Of a DNA stretch of 25,802 nucleotides, positions 1-7,358 are shown piece after piece. The DNA is from a virus, in IMG/VR virus record IMGVR_UViG_3300038441_000501, positions 1 to 25,802 of that record; one strand, given 5' to 3'. The stretch's first letter is position 1; every line of letters begins with the position of its first letter. The notes under the pieces are model-generated. The model had not been told where the DNA came from. It ran no database searches and worked only from the letters and a program-made list of their open reading frames with translations. The position numbers were made by a program, and so were the translations under genes.

Positions 1-171
1 GACGCGCCGGGGCACATCTGTGGCGCCTGGCCACCGGTCGGTGACTTCCAGCGTGAAGCTGCGCGCCTGGCGCTCGATGCCGGCCTCGATTCGCACCGAC
101 TTCCAGCCACCGTACTCGGTGCCGTTCACGAGCAGGCGAACGGAGTTGGCAGGGTCCAGTGGGGCGGTCAT
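1..171 (-). CDS. Mu gpP-like baseplate hub protein, partial
   Basis: Only the first 57 codons are present; the rest lies beyond the left edge. The protein starts MTAPLDPANSVRLLVNGTEY and continues with a GGWKSVRIEAGIERQARSFT stretch. This matches the N-terminal beta domain of Mu gpP, the gp27-like hub of contractile tail baseplates (short polar start, then VxLxVNGxxYxGWxSVxIxxxIExxxxxFxLEVTDRWPG). The start is the ATG at 171-169, which overlaps the TGA of the preceding gpN-like gene (ATGA), so the two are probably translationally coupled. In Mu the order is also tape measure, N, P. The family call rests on a short fragment but is well supported by position. Confidence 0.8.
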   Translation of the reverse strand, partial: MTAPLDPANSVRLLVNGTEYGGWKSVRIEAGIERQARSFTLEVTDRWPGATDVPRRV

Positions 172-1385
172 CGCGTGAGCACTCGCAGGGGGCGGGGAGG
201 CACGAAGCCAGGGTGGGTGACGCGGTTGCGGTTGACGATCTCGGTGTCGCGGCCCGCGTCTTCGTAAAGGTCGTAGGCCAGTACCAGGGCGGGCATGGCC
301 CCGAGCGGCGTGATGGACGTCAGGCGGGCGCTGTCGCGAGAACGTGTGGTCATGTCGCCCCACACTCGGCTGCGCGCGGCCTGGAGGGCGTCGAAGGCGT
401 CGTCATCCGTCGTGAGCTGCAGGGCCTCGTTGTCGATGGCCGCAATGAGGTTGTTCCGCGTTGCGAGCTGGTCGTCATAGGCCATCGTCTTCGAAGAATC
501 CGCCGAACTGCCCACGAAGCTGGATGCACCGACAGCCTGCGCGATCAATCCTTGGCGCATGAGCGCGCGCACGGCTTGACTGTTGGCATTCACCGTCGCG
601 CGCGTTGGGGTTGTAAATGACGCGAGTCCGAAGGGCTGCAGGCCCGCGCTGTCCAGCAGGCGAAGTACCGAACGAGCGATGTCGCTCCACTGCTGCACGC
701 CGCCGCTGAGATCCGAGAGGCGCAGGTAGTCCAGGACGACATGGGCGAGGCCAAGCGGGTTGGACATCAACCCACGTGCCCGGCTCAGCGCGCTGCTCGC
801 GGTGTTGACATACCCTTTCACCTGCGTGCCAGTCTGCCCCATCGCTCCTGTGATGGTGCCGAAGACCGATCCCAGCTCGCTGCTGGCCGCGTCGCCCACG
901 AAGTCTGGCTGACCGTCGATGGTGAACGTGCTGGCGAACGACTTGGCGGCCGCGTCCTCGACGCCCTGGGCCGCGAGCCGCGATTGGGATTGCGTGGAAC
1001 TGTCAGCCGTCGGAAACGTGAGCTCACCAGCCTCCACGAAGGAAAGCTGCACCCGGGCCAGGCCCAGGTTCTTGTCGAAGGTGACCCGCACCTTGTTGAT
1101 GAGCGTGACGCGCATGCTCCCGAGCCAAGGGTGCACCAGGGTGCCTGGGCCCGGCTCCTCGGCCGCTGCCAACAGGCGATTGGCGCGCTCAACGTAGTCC
1201 GCCCCCACCATGAACGCCTGCACCGAGATTTCGCGCGCGTCTCGGCCGAGATCCTCGGGGAGCGACTTGTCCCGCTTGGGGTACTTGTGAAGCTCGACGC
1301 GGCGCCCTGCCTCGATCTCGCCGACGTCGACCTCGAACGGCACGCCGCGAAAGCTCGCGGGGCGCAATTGTTCGCTGAGTGCCAT
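168..1385 (-). CDS. Mu gpN-like DNA circularisation/tail protein
   Basis: A 405-aa protein with a DNA circulation N-terminal domain at about residues 8-95 (RPASFRGVPFEVDVGEIEAG, then HKYPKRDKSLPEDLGRDARE and a VQLSFVEAG strand). This family includes Mu gpN, a baseplate component placed between the tape measure protein and hub gpP. The rest of the protein (about 130-400) is mostly helical and low in conserved motifs. It follows the tape measure gene by 18 bp and overlaps gpP by 4 bp. No good Shine-Dalgarno sequence is seen before the ATG at 1385, so translation may depend on reading from upstream. The old name 'DNA circulation protein' comes from the family and does not prove that function here. 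Confidence 0.85.
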   Translation of the reverse strand: MALSEQLRPASFRGVPFEVDVGEIEAGRRVELHKYPKRDKSLPEDLGRDAREISVQAFMVGADYVERANRLLAAAEEPGPGTLVHPWLGSMRVTLINKVRVTFDKNLGLARVQLSFVEAGELTFPTADSSTQSQSRLAAQGVEDAAAKSFASTFTIDGQPDFVGDAASSELGSVFGTITGAMGQTGTQVKGYVNTASSALSRARGLMSNPLGLAHVVLDYLRLSDLSGGVQQWSDIARSVLRLLDSAGLQPFGLASFTTPTRATVNANSQAVRALMRQGLIAQAVGASSFVGSSADSSKTMAYDDQLATRNNLIAAIDNEALQLTTDDDAFDALQAARSRVWGDMTTRSRDSARLTSITPLGAMPALVLAYDLYEDAGRDTEIVNRNRVTHPGFVPPRPLRVLTR

Positions 1386-1403
1386 GGTGGTGGTTTTTCG
1401 TTG

Positions 1404-2894
1404 TTACGGGATGCCGAGGGCTGCGCTGCTGTAGCCCACGTTTACCTGCGCGGGGGCAGCTGCGCCGCCACGGGTCTGCTGCACTCGCATGCCGGCCGGG
1501 GCGTTGTTGAAGTCGATCACCAGCTTGTCGTCACGGGCCTTCGAAGGCGGTGCGACGATGGAGCGCGTGCTCGTGCCCGCCATCGGATCCTTGTTGAACA
1601 TGTCGTAGAGCGCGGTGCCGAGGGTGGCGTCCTTGTCGCCAGTGAGCATCTTGGCGAGCGGGTTGATCGCCCAGTCGTTGAGGCGCTTACCGATCTCCCA
1701 ACCGACGAAGCCTGCGGCGCCTACCGCCGCGACCTTTCCGAGCAGGCCGAGCAGCGTTCCCGCGCTGACGCCCGCCAGACCCATCGCGGTGCCGAGCTTT
1801 CCAACGGCTCCGATCGCGGCCGGGATTGATGTGGCGGTCATGACGCCGAGGCTCCAAGTCACCCGCATCACTGCACCTGCCAGGCTCAGCGTTGCAAGGA
1901 TGGCGCTGGCATTCATGAAGAGCACCAAGCCGATGAGCGCATTGCGCGCTCCACCCACGAACTGCACCAGGTCGCGCGCTTCGCGCACCAGGCTGTTTGC
2001 GCCCTGCACGATCCCGTTCCAGTCGATCATCGAGACATGGCGCGCGAACTCGCCGATGAAGTTCGACACCCGGGTTGTGATCAGCTCGCGGTTGGCAGCG
2101 GCCCACTGTATGGTGCGCTCGATCAACGGACCCATCACGGGCAACAGCTTGGCGGAGATCTGCAGGCCGTAGCTGTCAACCACCATGCGGAGGTCGTCGA
2201 GCTGGTCGCCGAACTCGGCACCTTGCTTGATGGCGTCCTCGCTGATGCCCAGGCCCAACTGCTTGTAGCGCTGGGTGAGCTTGTTGATTCCCTCCGACCC
2301 ATCGTTGAGCAGTGGCGCAAGGCTCTGCCAGCTCTTGCCGAAGACCACATTCCCCATGCGGGCCTGCACGGCAGCGTTGCCGTTGCGGGCAAACAGATCC
2401 GCCACCTGAGGCAGCAGCTCCGAGCCGCTGCGCAGCTGCCCGTTGGCATCACGCAGGCTGATGCCCGCGCGCTTGAAGAGGCCGGCCAGATCCTTGTTCT
2501 TCCCCGCAGCGGCCAGGGCGATGCCCTTGTTGAGGCGGCCGATGCTCGCCGTCATCTCTTCAGCCGAGACGCCGCCCATCTTGGCGAAGTAGCTGAGGCG
2601 CTGGAATTCGACTCCAGACACGCCAATGCCCCGCGCGGTGTCGTCGATCTGTCCGGCCAGGTCTGCGAAGCCACGAACGGCCTGAGTGATGCCGGCAATG
2701 GAAAATCCACCCAGTACGCCGCTGATCAGGCCGAGGGGCACGCCCACGCGGCCGGCGAGATTGGCCGCGCTGCTGCCGACGTCGCCCAGGTACTTGCGCG
2801 TGGTGCGCGTGGCCTGGTTGACCTGCTTGAGCGTCTTCATCAGACCGCCAGCCGACGCCGACAGGACTGCCTTGAGAGAGAACTTGTCTGCCAT
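1404..2894 (-). CDS. Tail tape measure protein
   Basis: A 496-aa protein starting MADKFSLKAVLSASAGGLMK. It has an N-terminal TMP-like segment with a helical 'GFADLAGQIDDTARGIGVSG' motif at about residues 75-95. A long run of hydrophobic helices lies at about 318-402 and a low-complexity tail follows. The start at 2894 is preferred over an in-frame ATG at 2951, because that one lies inside the upstream chaperone extension frame, whose stop is at 2905-2907. At the usual 1.5 angstrom per residue the protein predicts a tail of about 70-75 nm, shorter than that of Mu; this is inference. It lies directly after the frameshifted tail chaperone pair, as in most long-tailed phages. Confidence 0.9.
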   Translation of the reverse strand: MADKFSLKAVLSASAGGLMKTLKQVNQATRTTRKYLGDVGSSAANLAGRVGVPLGLISGVLGGFSIAGITQAVRGFADLAGQIDDTARGIGVSGVEFQRLSYFAKMGGVSAEEMTASIGRLNKGIALAAAGKNKDLAGLFKRAGISLRDANGQLRSGSELLPQVADLFARNGNAAVQARMGNVVFGKSWQSLAPLLNDGSEGINKLTQRYKQLGLGISEDAIKQGAEFGDQLDDLRMVVDSYGLQISAKLLPVMGPLIERTIQWAAANRELITTRVSNFIGEFARHVSMIDWNGIVQGANSLVREARDLVQFVGGARNALIGLVLFMNASAILATLSLAGAVMRVTWSLGVMTATSIPAAIGAVGKLGTAMGLAGVSAGTLLGLLGKVAAVGAAGFVGWEIGKRLNDWAINPLAKMLTGDKDATLGTALYDMFNKDPMAGTSTRSIVAPPSKARDDKLVIDFNNAPAGMRVQQTRGGAAAPAQVNVGYSSAALGIP

Positions 2895-2904
2895 GATGAT
2901 TCGT

Positions 2905-3081
2905 TCAGGTAGGGTTGAGGATGGCTGCGATGCGCTCGGCCTGCTCTGCATAGAGCAAGAATTCGTCCACGCTGAGCGCCATCACAGCGGCGGGGTCCAG
3001 GCGCCAGAAGTAGGCGACATCGAAGACGTCGCGGGTCAGTCGCTCGATGGCGCGTTCGTCTCCTCGCCACCGCCCATGTCG
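2905..3081 (-). CDS. Tail assembly chaperone, -1 frame extension
   Basis: This frame lacks a convincing start of its own; a GTG at 3108 exists inside the zero-frame gene but has no Shine-Dalgarno sequence. It is best read as the C-terminal part of a frameshift fusion with the upstream 106-aa chaperone gene. After the slip at 3081-3087 it adds 58 residues, starting RHGRWRGDERAIERLTRDVF and ending with a helical LLYAEQAERIAAILNPT segment. The fused product would be 150 aa, the counterpart of the lambda GT protein or P2 E+E'. It binds the tape measure protein during tail assembly in the known systems. It ends 11 bp before the tape measure start. Confidence 0.8.
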   Translation of the reverse strand, partial: RHGRWRGDERAIERLTRDVFDVAYFWRLDPAAVMALSVDEFLLYAEQAERIAAILNPT

Positions 3082-3356
3082 AAAAAACTCATGCACCAGG
3101 CCTGGCACTTTCCCCAGTCCGCCAGTTCCATCGCTTCAAGGCTGGAGCGCTGGACCTGCCCCTTGCGAATCACGTATTGAGCAATGAGGGATTGGCGGAT
3201 TTCCAAGCCAGCGCTCTTGCCGTCGGCACTCGGAATGATCAGGGTCGGCAGCCCCAACTCCATGATGTCTTTCGTGACGATGTCGCCGAGGGTGATCTCA
3301 GAGACCTCTGCACCATGAACCTTGATGGGCTTGATCAGTTGGATGACAGTGCTCAT
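3036..3356 (-). CDS. Tail assembly chaperone (Mu gp41-like)
   Basis: A 106-aa protein starting MSTVIQLIKPIKVHGAEVSE, with the ITLGDIVTKDIMELGLPT pattern of the FluMu/Mu gp41 tail chaperone family. The ATG at 3356 is chosen over the ATG at 3362: it overlaps the stop of the tube gene (ATGA), and the AAGG of the Shine-Dalgarno is 9 bases from it but only 3 from the other. The gene carries T_TTT_TTC near its 3' end, where ribosomes can move to the -1 frame. Zero-frame translation ends 45 bp later. The short form is expected to be in excess over the 150-aa fusion, and both should help load tube protein around the tape measure. Confidence 0.88.
   Translation of the reverse strand: MSTVIQLIKPIKVHGAEVSEITLGDIVTKDIMELGLPTLIIPSADGKSAGLEIRQSLIAQYVIRKGQVQRSSLEAMELADWGKCQAWCMSFFDMGGGEETNAPSSD
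3081..3087 (-). promoter_or_regulatory. Programmed -1 ribosomal frameshift site
   Basis: On the minus strand the heptamer T_TTT_TTC is in the correct phase: 3087 is the third base of an AGT codon, followed by TTT and TTC. It fits X_XXY_YYZ exactly. A -1 slip moves translation into the frame that stays open to 2905. The sequence after it is G-rich (ATGGGCGGTGGCGAGGAG) but I did not find a clear pseudoknot. The position, between tube and tape measure genes, is where nearly all long-tailed phages have such a site. Confidence 0.8.
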
Positions 3357-3709
3357 TGCCATTGGCCTTTCTTGCCGTCGAATTCCAGCTCGGTGATGCC
3401 GTCATCCGCCTTTGCGGTCGGCTCCCCCACCAGGTAGGCGCCCGACAGCGTGTAGACCTTGCCATTGGGCATTTCCGTGGTCACCGTCATGTCGGTACCT
3501 TTGGTGACCTTGTCCATCGGAAAGTCCTCGGTGAAAACGGCCGATACTTTCACGAACTGCCGCTGGGCAGTTTCCTTGTGGCCGGCCGGGCCATTGGTGC
3601 CCATGACGGTCTCGCGGGTCACCTCCATGAGCGGGCACTCGACGCCGCCCGAGACTTCGAGCTGCTCGCCGTCGACCTTGATGTAGCAAATACCTGCAAC
3701 GCGTCCCAT
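3353..3709 (-). CDS. Tail tube protein (Mu gpM-like)
   Basis: A 118-aa protein, about the size of Mu gpM. It begins MGRVAGICYIKVDGEQLEVS and contains the tube-family features VTRETVMGTNGPAGHKET, DMTVTTEMPNGKVYTLSGAY and a C-terminal beta strand (ELEFDGKKGQW). It polymerises into the inner tube of the contractile tail. A strong Shine-Dalgarno (AAGGA) lies 7 bases before the ATG at 3709, in line with the high output needed for a tube subunit. It follows the sheath gene by 18 bp and overlaps the chaperone by 4 bp. Confidence 0.9.
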   Translation of the reverse strand: MGRVAGICYIKVDGEQLEVSGGVECPLMEVTRETVMGTNGPAGHKETAQRQFVKVSAVFTEDFPMDKVTKGTDMTVTTEMPNGKVYTLSGAYLVGEPTAKADDGITELEFDGKKGQWQ

Positions 3710-3727
3710 GTTGAGTTCCTTTCAGGT

Positions 3728-5224
3728 TCAGTACTGCAGGCGGAACTGGTTGAGCATCGCGAAGATGCGCAACTGGTTCACATAGTCGGGCGGCAGCAGC
3801 ACGTCGACCCGGTTCGGGTTGGTGGCACTTCGCTCGACGATGAGGTTTTCGCGGAAAGCGTCGCCGTTCTCGACGATGCCTTCGAGCTCCAGCTCGGCGT
3901 AGGCGGCGATCAGCTCACCTTTGATGACCGAGGGGGTGACGATGGCCTGTCCGGCGCCAAAACGCGTGCCGTCGTCGGCCAGCTTGTGGCGCGGGTACTT
4001 CTGCGTGATCTTGCTGCGCATGTAGCGGATCACGTGTGCAGACGTGTGCAAGGTCTCGCTGTCCAGATAACTGGCGTCGGCAAAGCCGAAGCTGTTCTTC
4101 TGGTAGGTGGTGATCGCGCGCTCAACCCGAACGACGTTGCCGGCGACGTAGCTGGTGGCGATGCCGTAGTTCAGCAGGGTCTGGCGCTCGTTGAAGATGA
4201 AGCGCTTGCCTGGCCTTGGCGGCAGGATGCCATTGAGCGGAAGCGTCTGAGTAGGCCGAGCCACATCGACATTGAGCGCTGCTGCATTCTGCCCCGCATA
4301 AGCACAGGCGAATTCCCAGTTGGGGTTCGGAATGTCCAATTCGAAACCGGGAATGCAGTGGTGCTGACCGTTGCGCAGCACACCCGCAGCTTGCAGGGTG
4401 GCCAAGCTGCCTCGCAGTGCGCTGTAGGCGTGACCATAGATCTGCCGGTTGTACGCCCAGCGGCCAGTGCTGTCGTTGAGCTCCAGGTCGATGGCATCAA
4501 GGCTGGCGGCATCGGTGTAGGGGTGCACGATGTAGTCGTACTCCTCATCGCCCATGGCGATGATCGGCGCGCCGGTCAGCGTGGGGTTGGTTGCGCCGGC
4601 GGTGAGGAAGCCGCTGCCCGTGTAGGCCAGAGCGACACCGGCCGGCAGCGCTTCGCCACCAGCCTGACCACGAAAGCTGTCGCCGATCCCGATGTCGTTG
4701 CCGGTGGCACCTTTCCAGCGGCAAGTGAGCGTGACGACGTTCGTCGCCACAGTGCTCGTGACGGGCAGCGTGGCGGCGGCGTTGATCGCGGCGTTGATGG
4801 ATGCCGCGATGACATTGGCGGCGTCCGTTGGACCCACACCGACCTGCACGCGCTGGCCGGCGATGTACAGGTTGATCGTGCCGGCGCCGGTGGCCGGACC
4901 GGTCACCGTGATGGTACCCGTGGCGGCAGCGCCGGCGCCGGCGTCCGCCACCGCGAGGCACCAGACCTCGCCCGAGGTGTCTTGCTGGCGGTAGATCTCG
5001 TGCATGCGCGCCAGCATGGAGCCCACCCCGAAGAGCTGTTTGGCCTGGTCGCTGGTGCTCACCAGCAGCGGCGTGTTGAAGGCACCGGTGCCGGCTGCGA
5101 GCTTCTGGCCGATCAGCAAGGTGCGCTTGTTCTGCGTGAAGTAGCCGGCCTGACTGTTGTCCATCTCCGCATAGAAGAGCGGGACGCGCAGGTTGGCGGG
5201 GACGCTGTTGAAGGAAATCGACAT
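3728..5224 (-). CDS. Tail sheath protein (Mu gpL-like)
   Basis: A 498-aa protein starting MSISFNSVPANLRVPLFYAE, the conserved N-terminus of Mu gpL-type contractile sheath proteins, followed by RTLLIGQKLAAGTGAFNTPL. The central insertion, about residues 95-230, is Gly/Ala/Thr rich with a beta-rich look (TGTITVTGPATGAGTINLYI). The C-terminal part (LDSETLHTSAHVIRYMRSKI to PPDYVNQLRIFAMLNQFRLQ) is the conserved sheath core. Its presence shows that the phage is a myovirus. A GGGG-type ribosome site lies about 9 bases upstream of the ATG at 5224. One member of the scattered 16-bp palindrome family lies in its coding sequence at 4036-4051. Confidence 0.93.
   Translation of the reverse strand: MSISFNSVPANLRVPLFYAEMDNSQAGYFTQNKRTLLIGQKLAAGTGAFNTPLLVSTSDQAKQLFGVGSMLARMHEIYRQQDTSGEVWCLAVADAGAGAAATGTITVTGPATGAGTINLYIAGQRVQVGVGPTDAANVIAASINAAINAAATLPVTSTVATNVVTLTCRWKGATGNDIGIGDSFRGQAGGEALPAGVALAYTGSGFLTAGATNPTLTGAPIIAMGDEEYDYIVHPYTDAASLDAIDLELNDSTGRWAYNRQIYGHAYSALRGSLATLQAAGVLRNGQHHCIPGFELDIPNPNWEFACAYAGQNAAALNVDVARPTQTLPLNGILPPRPGKRFIFNERQTLLNYGIATSYVAGNVVRVERAITTYQKNSFGFADASYLDSETLHTSAHVIRYMRSKITQKYPRHKLADDGTRFGAGQAIVTPSVIKGELIAAYAELELEGIVENGDAFRENLIVERSATNPNRVDVLLPPDYVNQLRIFAMLNQFRLQY
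4036..4051. repeat. Scattered palindrome family, site E
   Basis: GTGCAGACGTGTGCAA, a member of the family best represented by the perfect copies at 7519-7534 and 17377-17392. On the minus strand it reads as a core CGTCTGCACACG. It falls inside the sheath gene (codons for TLHTSAHV) and differs from site D at 24972-24987 by one base. It could be chance in coding DNA if considered alone. Confidence 0.4.
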
Positions 5225-5230
5225 GGTGGC

Positions 5231-5410
5231 TTACCCCTGGGTTGCGTTGGAGGCGTCAGGCTCGGTTTCGGGCTGGCCCTCGACCACATCGCCGTCGGCG
5301 ATGCGGCGCTGCCAGTACTGCGTGAGAGGGACCTCGCGCCCACCTGCGGGCAGCTCGTCGCCTCGATCGGGATCCGCGACGGGGCGGCCCTGGACGGGTT
5401 TCAGGAACAT
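5231..5410 (-). CDS. DUF2635 small tail-operon protein
   Basis: A 59-aa protein starting MFLKPVQGRPVADPDRGDEL, then LPAGGREVPLTQYWQRRIAD and DGDVVEG. This is the DUF2635 pattern (MfVKPa.gr.vrdP..g..LP..G.eVP...YW.RRl.dGdV) of small proteins found just before the sheath gene in Mu-like tails. The ATG at 5410 is preferred over the ATG at 5416: GAGGAG lies 6 bases before the first but touches the second. The function is not established. Being lodged between tail terminator and sheath, it is probably a minor tail assembly factor. Confidence 0.8.
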   Translation of the reverse strand: MFLKPVQGRPVADPDRGDELPAGGREVPLTQYWQRRIADGDVVEGQPETEPDASNATQG

Positions 5411-5435
5411 GGACATCTCCTCGGGTTAAAAAAAT

Positions 5436-5999
5436 TCAGGGCAGATCGCCCGTTCGCGGCACGGGCACGTCGTGCTGGATCTGGCCGTCGCCTGGCTCGG
5501 CGATGACGAAGCGCAGATTGGCGCCATGGAATGCAGGGAGGGCCTGCAGGGCGCCCTCCTCGTAGCCGTCCTTTGGATTGAGTTCCATGCCGGCGCTGAA
5601 CTCGAAGCGCCACCAAAGCCTGGCGCGGTCGATGGACATCAGGCTGCCTCCCTCGTAGGCGATCCCGTTGTAGCGCTTCTCCGGCCGCCACCCGAGCAGG
5701 GCCTTCCACAGTTCTGCGCGAACGTCGTGGATCTCGATCCCTGAGGCTTGGCCGCGCTCATCCGACCGGTTGTCCAAGGCCACGACAACCCCGAAGGTCT
5801 CGTCGATCGGCTGGCGCACAGCGTTCTGAGCCATTGACTCAGCTGGGCTGTCATCCAGCGGAATGACGAACGCACATGGCGACAAGAGCGCTGTGTTTTC
5901 CTGCACCTTGGCGAAGTCGGCCGCACCGGCGATGCGCTCGCCAAACGTCGGGCAGAACGCCCGCATCTGGGCAATGATCAGGTCGAGCTTCAAGGTCAC
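5436..5999 (-). CDS. Tail terminator protein (gp37/gpU-like)
   Basis: A 187-aa protein starting with GTG at 5999 (TLKLDLIIAQMRAFCPTFGE, then RIAGAADFAKVQENTALLSP). The N-terminal helix 'IiaqlRa.cP.f..rVaGAadfa' followed by 'PcAfVipl' and 'dqr......a......l...L.GWrP' is typical of the tail terminator protein of Mu-like tails (FluMu gp37 group). It should cap the growing tail and form the tail side of the neck. The GTG overlaps the TGA of the preceding gene (GTGA). A longer open frame to 6224 exists, but it runs inside the previous gene in another frame and has no family features. Confidence 0.82.
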   Translation of the reverse strand: MTLKLDLIIAQMRAFCPTFGERIAGAADFAKVQENTALLSPCAFVIPLDDSPAESMAQNAVRQPIDETFGVVVALDNRSDERGQASGIEIHDVRAELWKALLGWRPEKRYNGIAYEGGSLMSIDRARLWWRFEFSAGMELNPKDGYEEGALQALPAFHGANLRFVIAEPGDGQIQHDVPVPRTGDLP

Positions 6000-6448
6000 C
6001 TCGGTATGAGTGCGCCCCGCAGGGCTTCGCGTGCTTCTGCGCGGACGGAAGAGGCCTTGTTCTGCAGCGCCTCCTCCATGTAGTTCCCGCGTGGCTCCAG
6101 GCCGGTTTTCTTGCTGCCGTAGAAGAGGAATGCCGGGTAGAAGGTGCGGCCGCGAATGCTCTTCGGGCCAACCTTCAACCAGCCGCCCTTGCTGCCCTTG
6201 CTGACCACGCCGATCGCGCGCCACAGCCCTCCGCTCACGCGACCTGGCATCTCGCCAGGGCGGGACACCGCGCGGCGGCTGAGCAGGCGGCGGGCTTCCT
6301 TGCGGACTGTGCCGGCGCCACGAACCAGCGCGGCGCGCATCTTCTTCCGGTCGTAGTCAATGACCTTGTGGAACTCCAGGCCGACTTCGAGCTGCAGGCC
6401 GCCCAGGGCGTTGCCGCTGATGTGACGCGACTTGGACGTGCGGCTCAT
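5996..6448 (-). CDS. HK97 gp10-like tail completion protein
   Basis: A 150-aa protein. Residues 27-80 (FHKVIDYDRKKMRAALVRGA, SRRAVSRPGEMPGRVSGGLW) match the HK97 gp10/neck family pattern of a long helix followed by 'R.Ge.PG..sG.L..ai'. The next part, KVGPKSIRGRTFYPAFLFYG, is the conserved beta region with the YPaFl.yGs core. It is expected to join the head-tail interface between head closure and tail terminator proteins. It overlaps its neighbours by 4 bp on both sides (ATGA at 6445-6448, GTGA at 5996-5999). Confidence 0.82.
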   Translation of the reverse strand: MSRTSKSRHISGNALGGLQLEVGLEFHKVIDYDRKKMRAALVRGAGTVRKEARRLLSRRAVSRPGEMPGRVSGGLWRAIGVVSKGSKGGWLKVGPKSIRGRTFYPAFLFYGSKKTGLEPRGNYMEEALQNKASSVRAEAREALRGALIPR

Positions 6449-6786
6449 TCGATTGCCCCGATGTCTTTGGCGGTGACGCGGACGAACTCGCGCGCGTCAT
6501 CCACGTTGATGGCGTCGATGACGCGATACCGCCGGCCGACCACTTCCACCACATGGGTCTCGGTGATCAGTTCGGCGCGAACCTGTTGGGAGTAGCGCAT
6601 CCAGATGAAGTGCGTGGGCTGCTCGCCGACCTGTTCGCCAGCGCGCACAGCCAGGCCGCGGATCGGGTCAACCTTCATCCAGCGCTCGATGCCGGCATCG
6701 AAGGTCCGATCGAGGCCCAGCATGATGTTGGGCTGGTCAGTCCAGACTTTCAGCTTGCCAGGCCTGTTGAGTTCGCCCGGGTCCAT
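6445..6786 (-). CDS. Head closure / head-tail joining protein
   Basis: A 113-aa protein starting MDPGELNRPGKLKVWTDQPN. It has an SPP1 gp16-like joining-protein pattern: 'mdpGeLn...' start, WMKVDPIRGLAVRAGEQVGE around residue 35, then THFIWMRYSQQV, and a final VVGRRYRVIDAINVDDAREF. It closes the portal ring after packaging. The start at 6786 shares bases with the TGA of the connector gene (TGATG). An upstream in-frame ATG at 6906 lies within the connector gene and would add 40 Arg-rich residues unlike the family, so it is rejected. Confidence 0.85.
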   Translation of the reverse strand: MDPGELNRPGKLKVWTDQPNIMLGLDRTFDAGIERWMKVDPIRGLAVRAGEQVGEQPTHFIWMRYSQQVRAELITETHVVEVVGRRYRVIDAINVDDAREFVRVTAKDIGAIE

Positions 6787-7358
6787 CAGACGCCCCACAT
6801 GCGGTAGTAGTCCAGGAGGCCGTCGACGAAGTCGTGCCGCACCTTCGGCTTTTCGCCGCTGGCGCTTCGCGTTCCATACATCTCGGTGATCGCCAACCTC
6901 ATCCACTGTTTCAGAGGCGCTGGCACGTCGCTGGGCGAGTCACCATACCCGGCGGTGTAGTTCACCACCACGGCGTTTTGCATGTTGCGCGTGGCCGGCC
7001 AGGACTTGCCATATGCAGGCAGCAGGAAGCCTGGCTCGCTGATGTTGTCGAGCATGTAGTCCTGCGGATCCAGCGTCCTCTGCACGCCCGCTTCGTCGAG
7101 GAAAAGCACGCTTTGCACCGCGATGACCGGTGGCTGCAGCAGCTTGAACGCTTCGGGAAACGCATCGACTGTCAATCGCCAGGGCGTGCGGATCAGCGTT
7201 CGCTCGATGCGGCTCTCGCAGGCTTCTCGGGCCACCCGAATGAGGCTGGTCACCAGGTCGTCGTTGACGCCTGCGTTCTCGTTCAGGTGCACCAGCGTCT
7301 CGGCCAAGGTCAGCGGTTCCGCTACCGGTGCGCCAGCGCGTCGGGGAAATGCTGTCAT
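6786..7358 (-). CDS. Head-tail connector protein (phiE125 gp8 family)
   Basis: A 190-aa protein with the gp6/phiE125 gp8 connector pattern: LTLAETLVHLNENAGVNDDL, 'IraAReaCE.rt.R.Li...W', then PPVIAVQSVLFLDEAGVQRT, VVNYTAGYGDSPSDVPAPLK and a final 'W...itemYg.R' helix. It forms the first ring beneath the portal. It overlaps the LamG-domain gene by 4 bp (ATGA). This marks the return to ordinary head-tail genes after three capsid-region genes. Confidence 0.88.
   Translation of the reverse strand: MTAFPRRAGAPVAEPLTLAETLVHLNENAGVNDDLVTSLIRVAREACESRIERTLIRTPWRLTVDAFPEAFKLLQPPVIAVQSVLFLDEAGVQRTLDPQDYMLDNISEPGFLLPAYGKSWPATRNMQNAVVVNYTAGYGDSPSDVPAPLKQWMRLAITEMYGTRSASGEKPKVRHDFVDGLLDYYRMWGV

Noticed and set aside
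3356-5506. 716-codon plus-strand open frame opposite the tube and sheath genes
   Set aside because: It is antisense to genes with clear families. Its composition (many Gly, Val, Arg, Asp, His) is what the complement of high-G+C coding DNA gives, and it has no motif.
6000-6224. Extended start of the tail terminator at 6224
   Set aside because: The added residues come from reading the gp10-like gene in another frame; the GTG at 5999 gives a normal family start.
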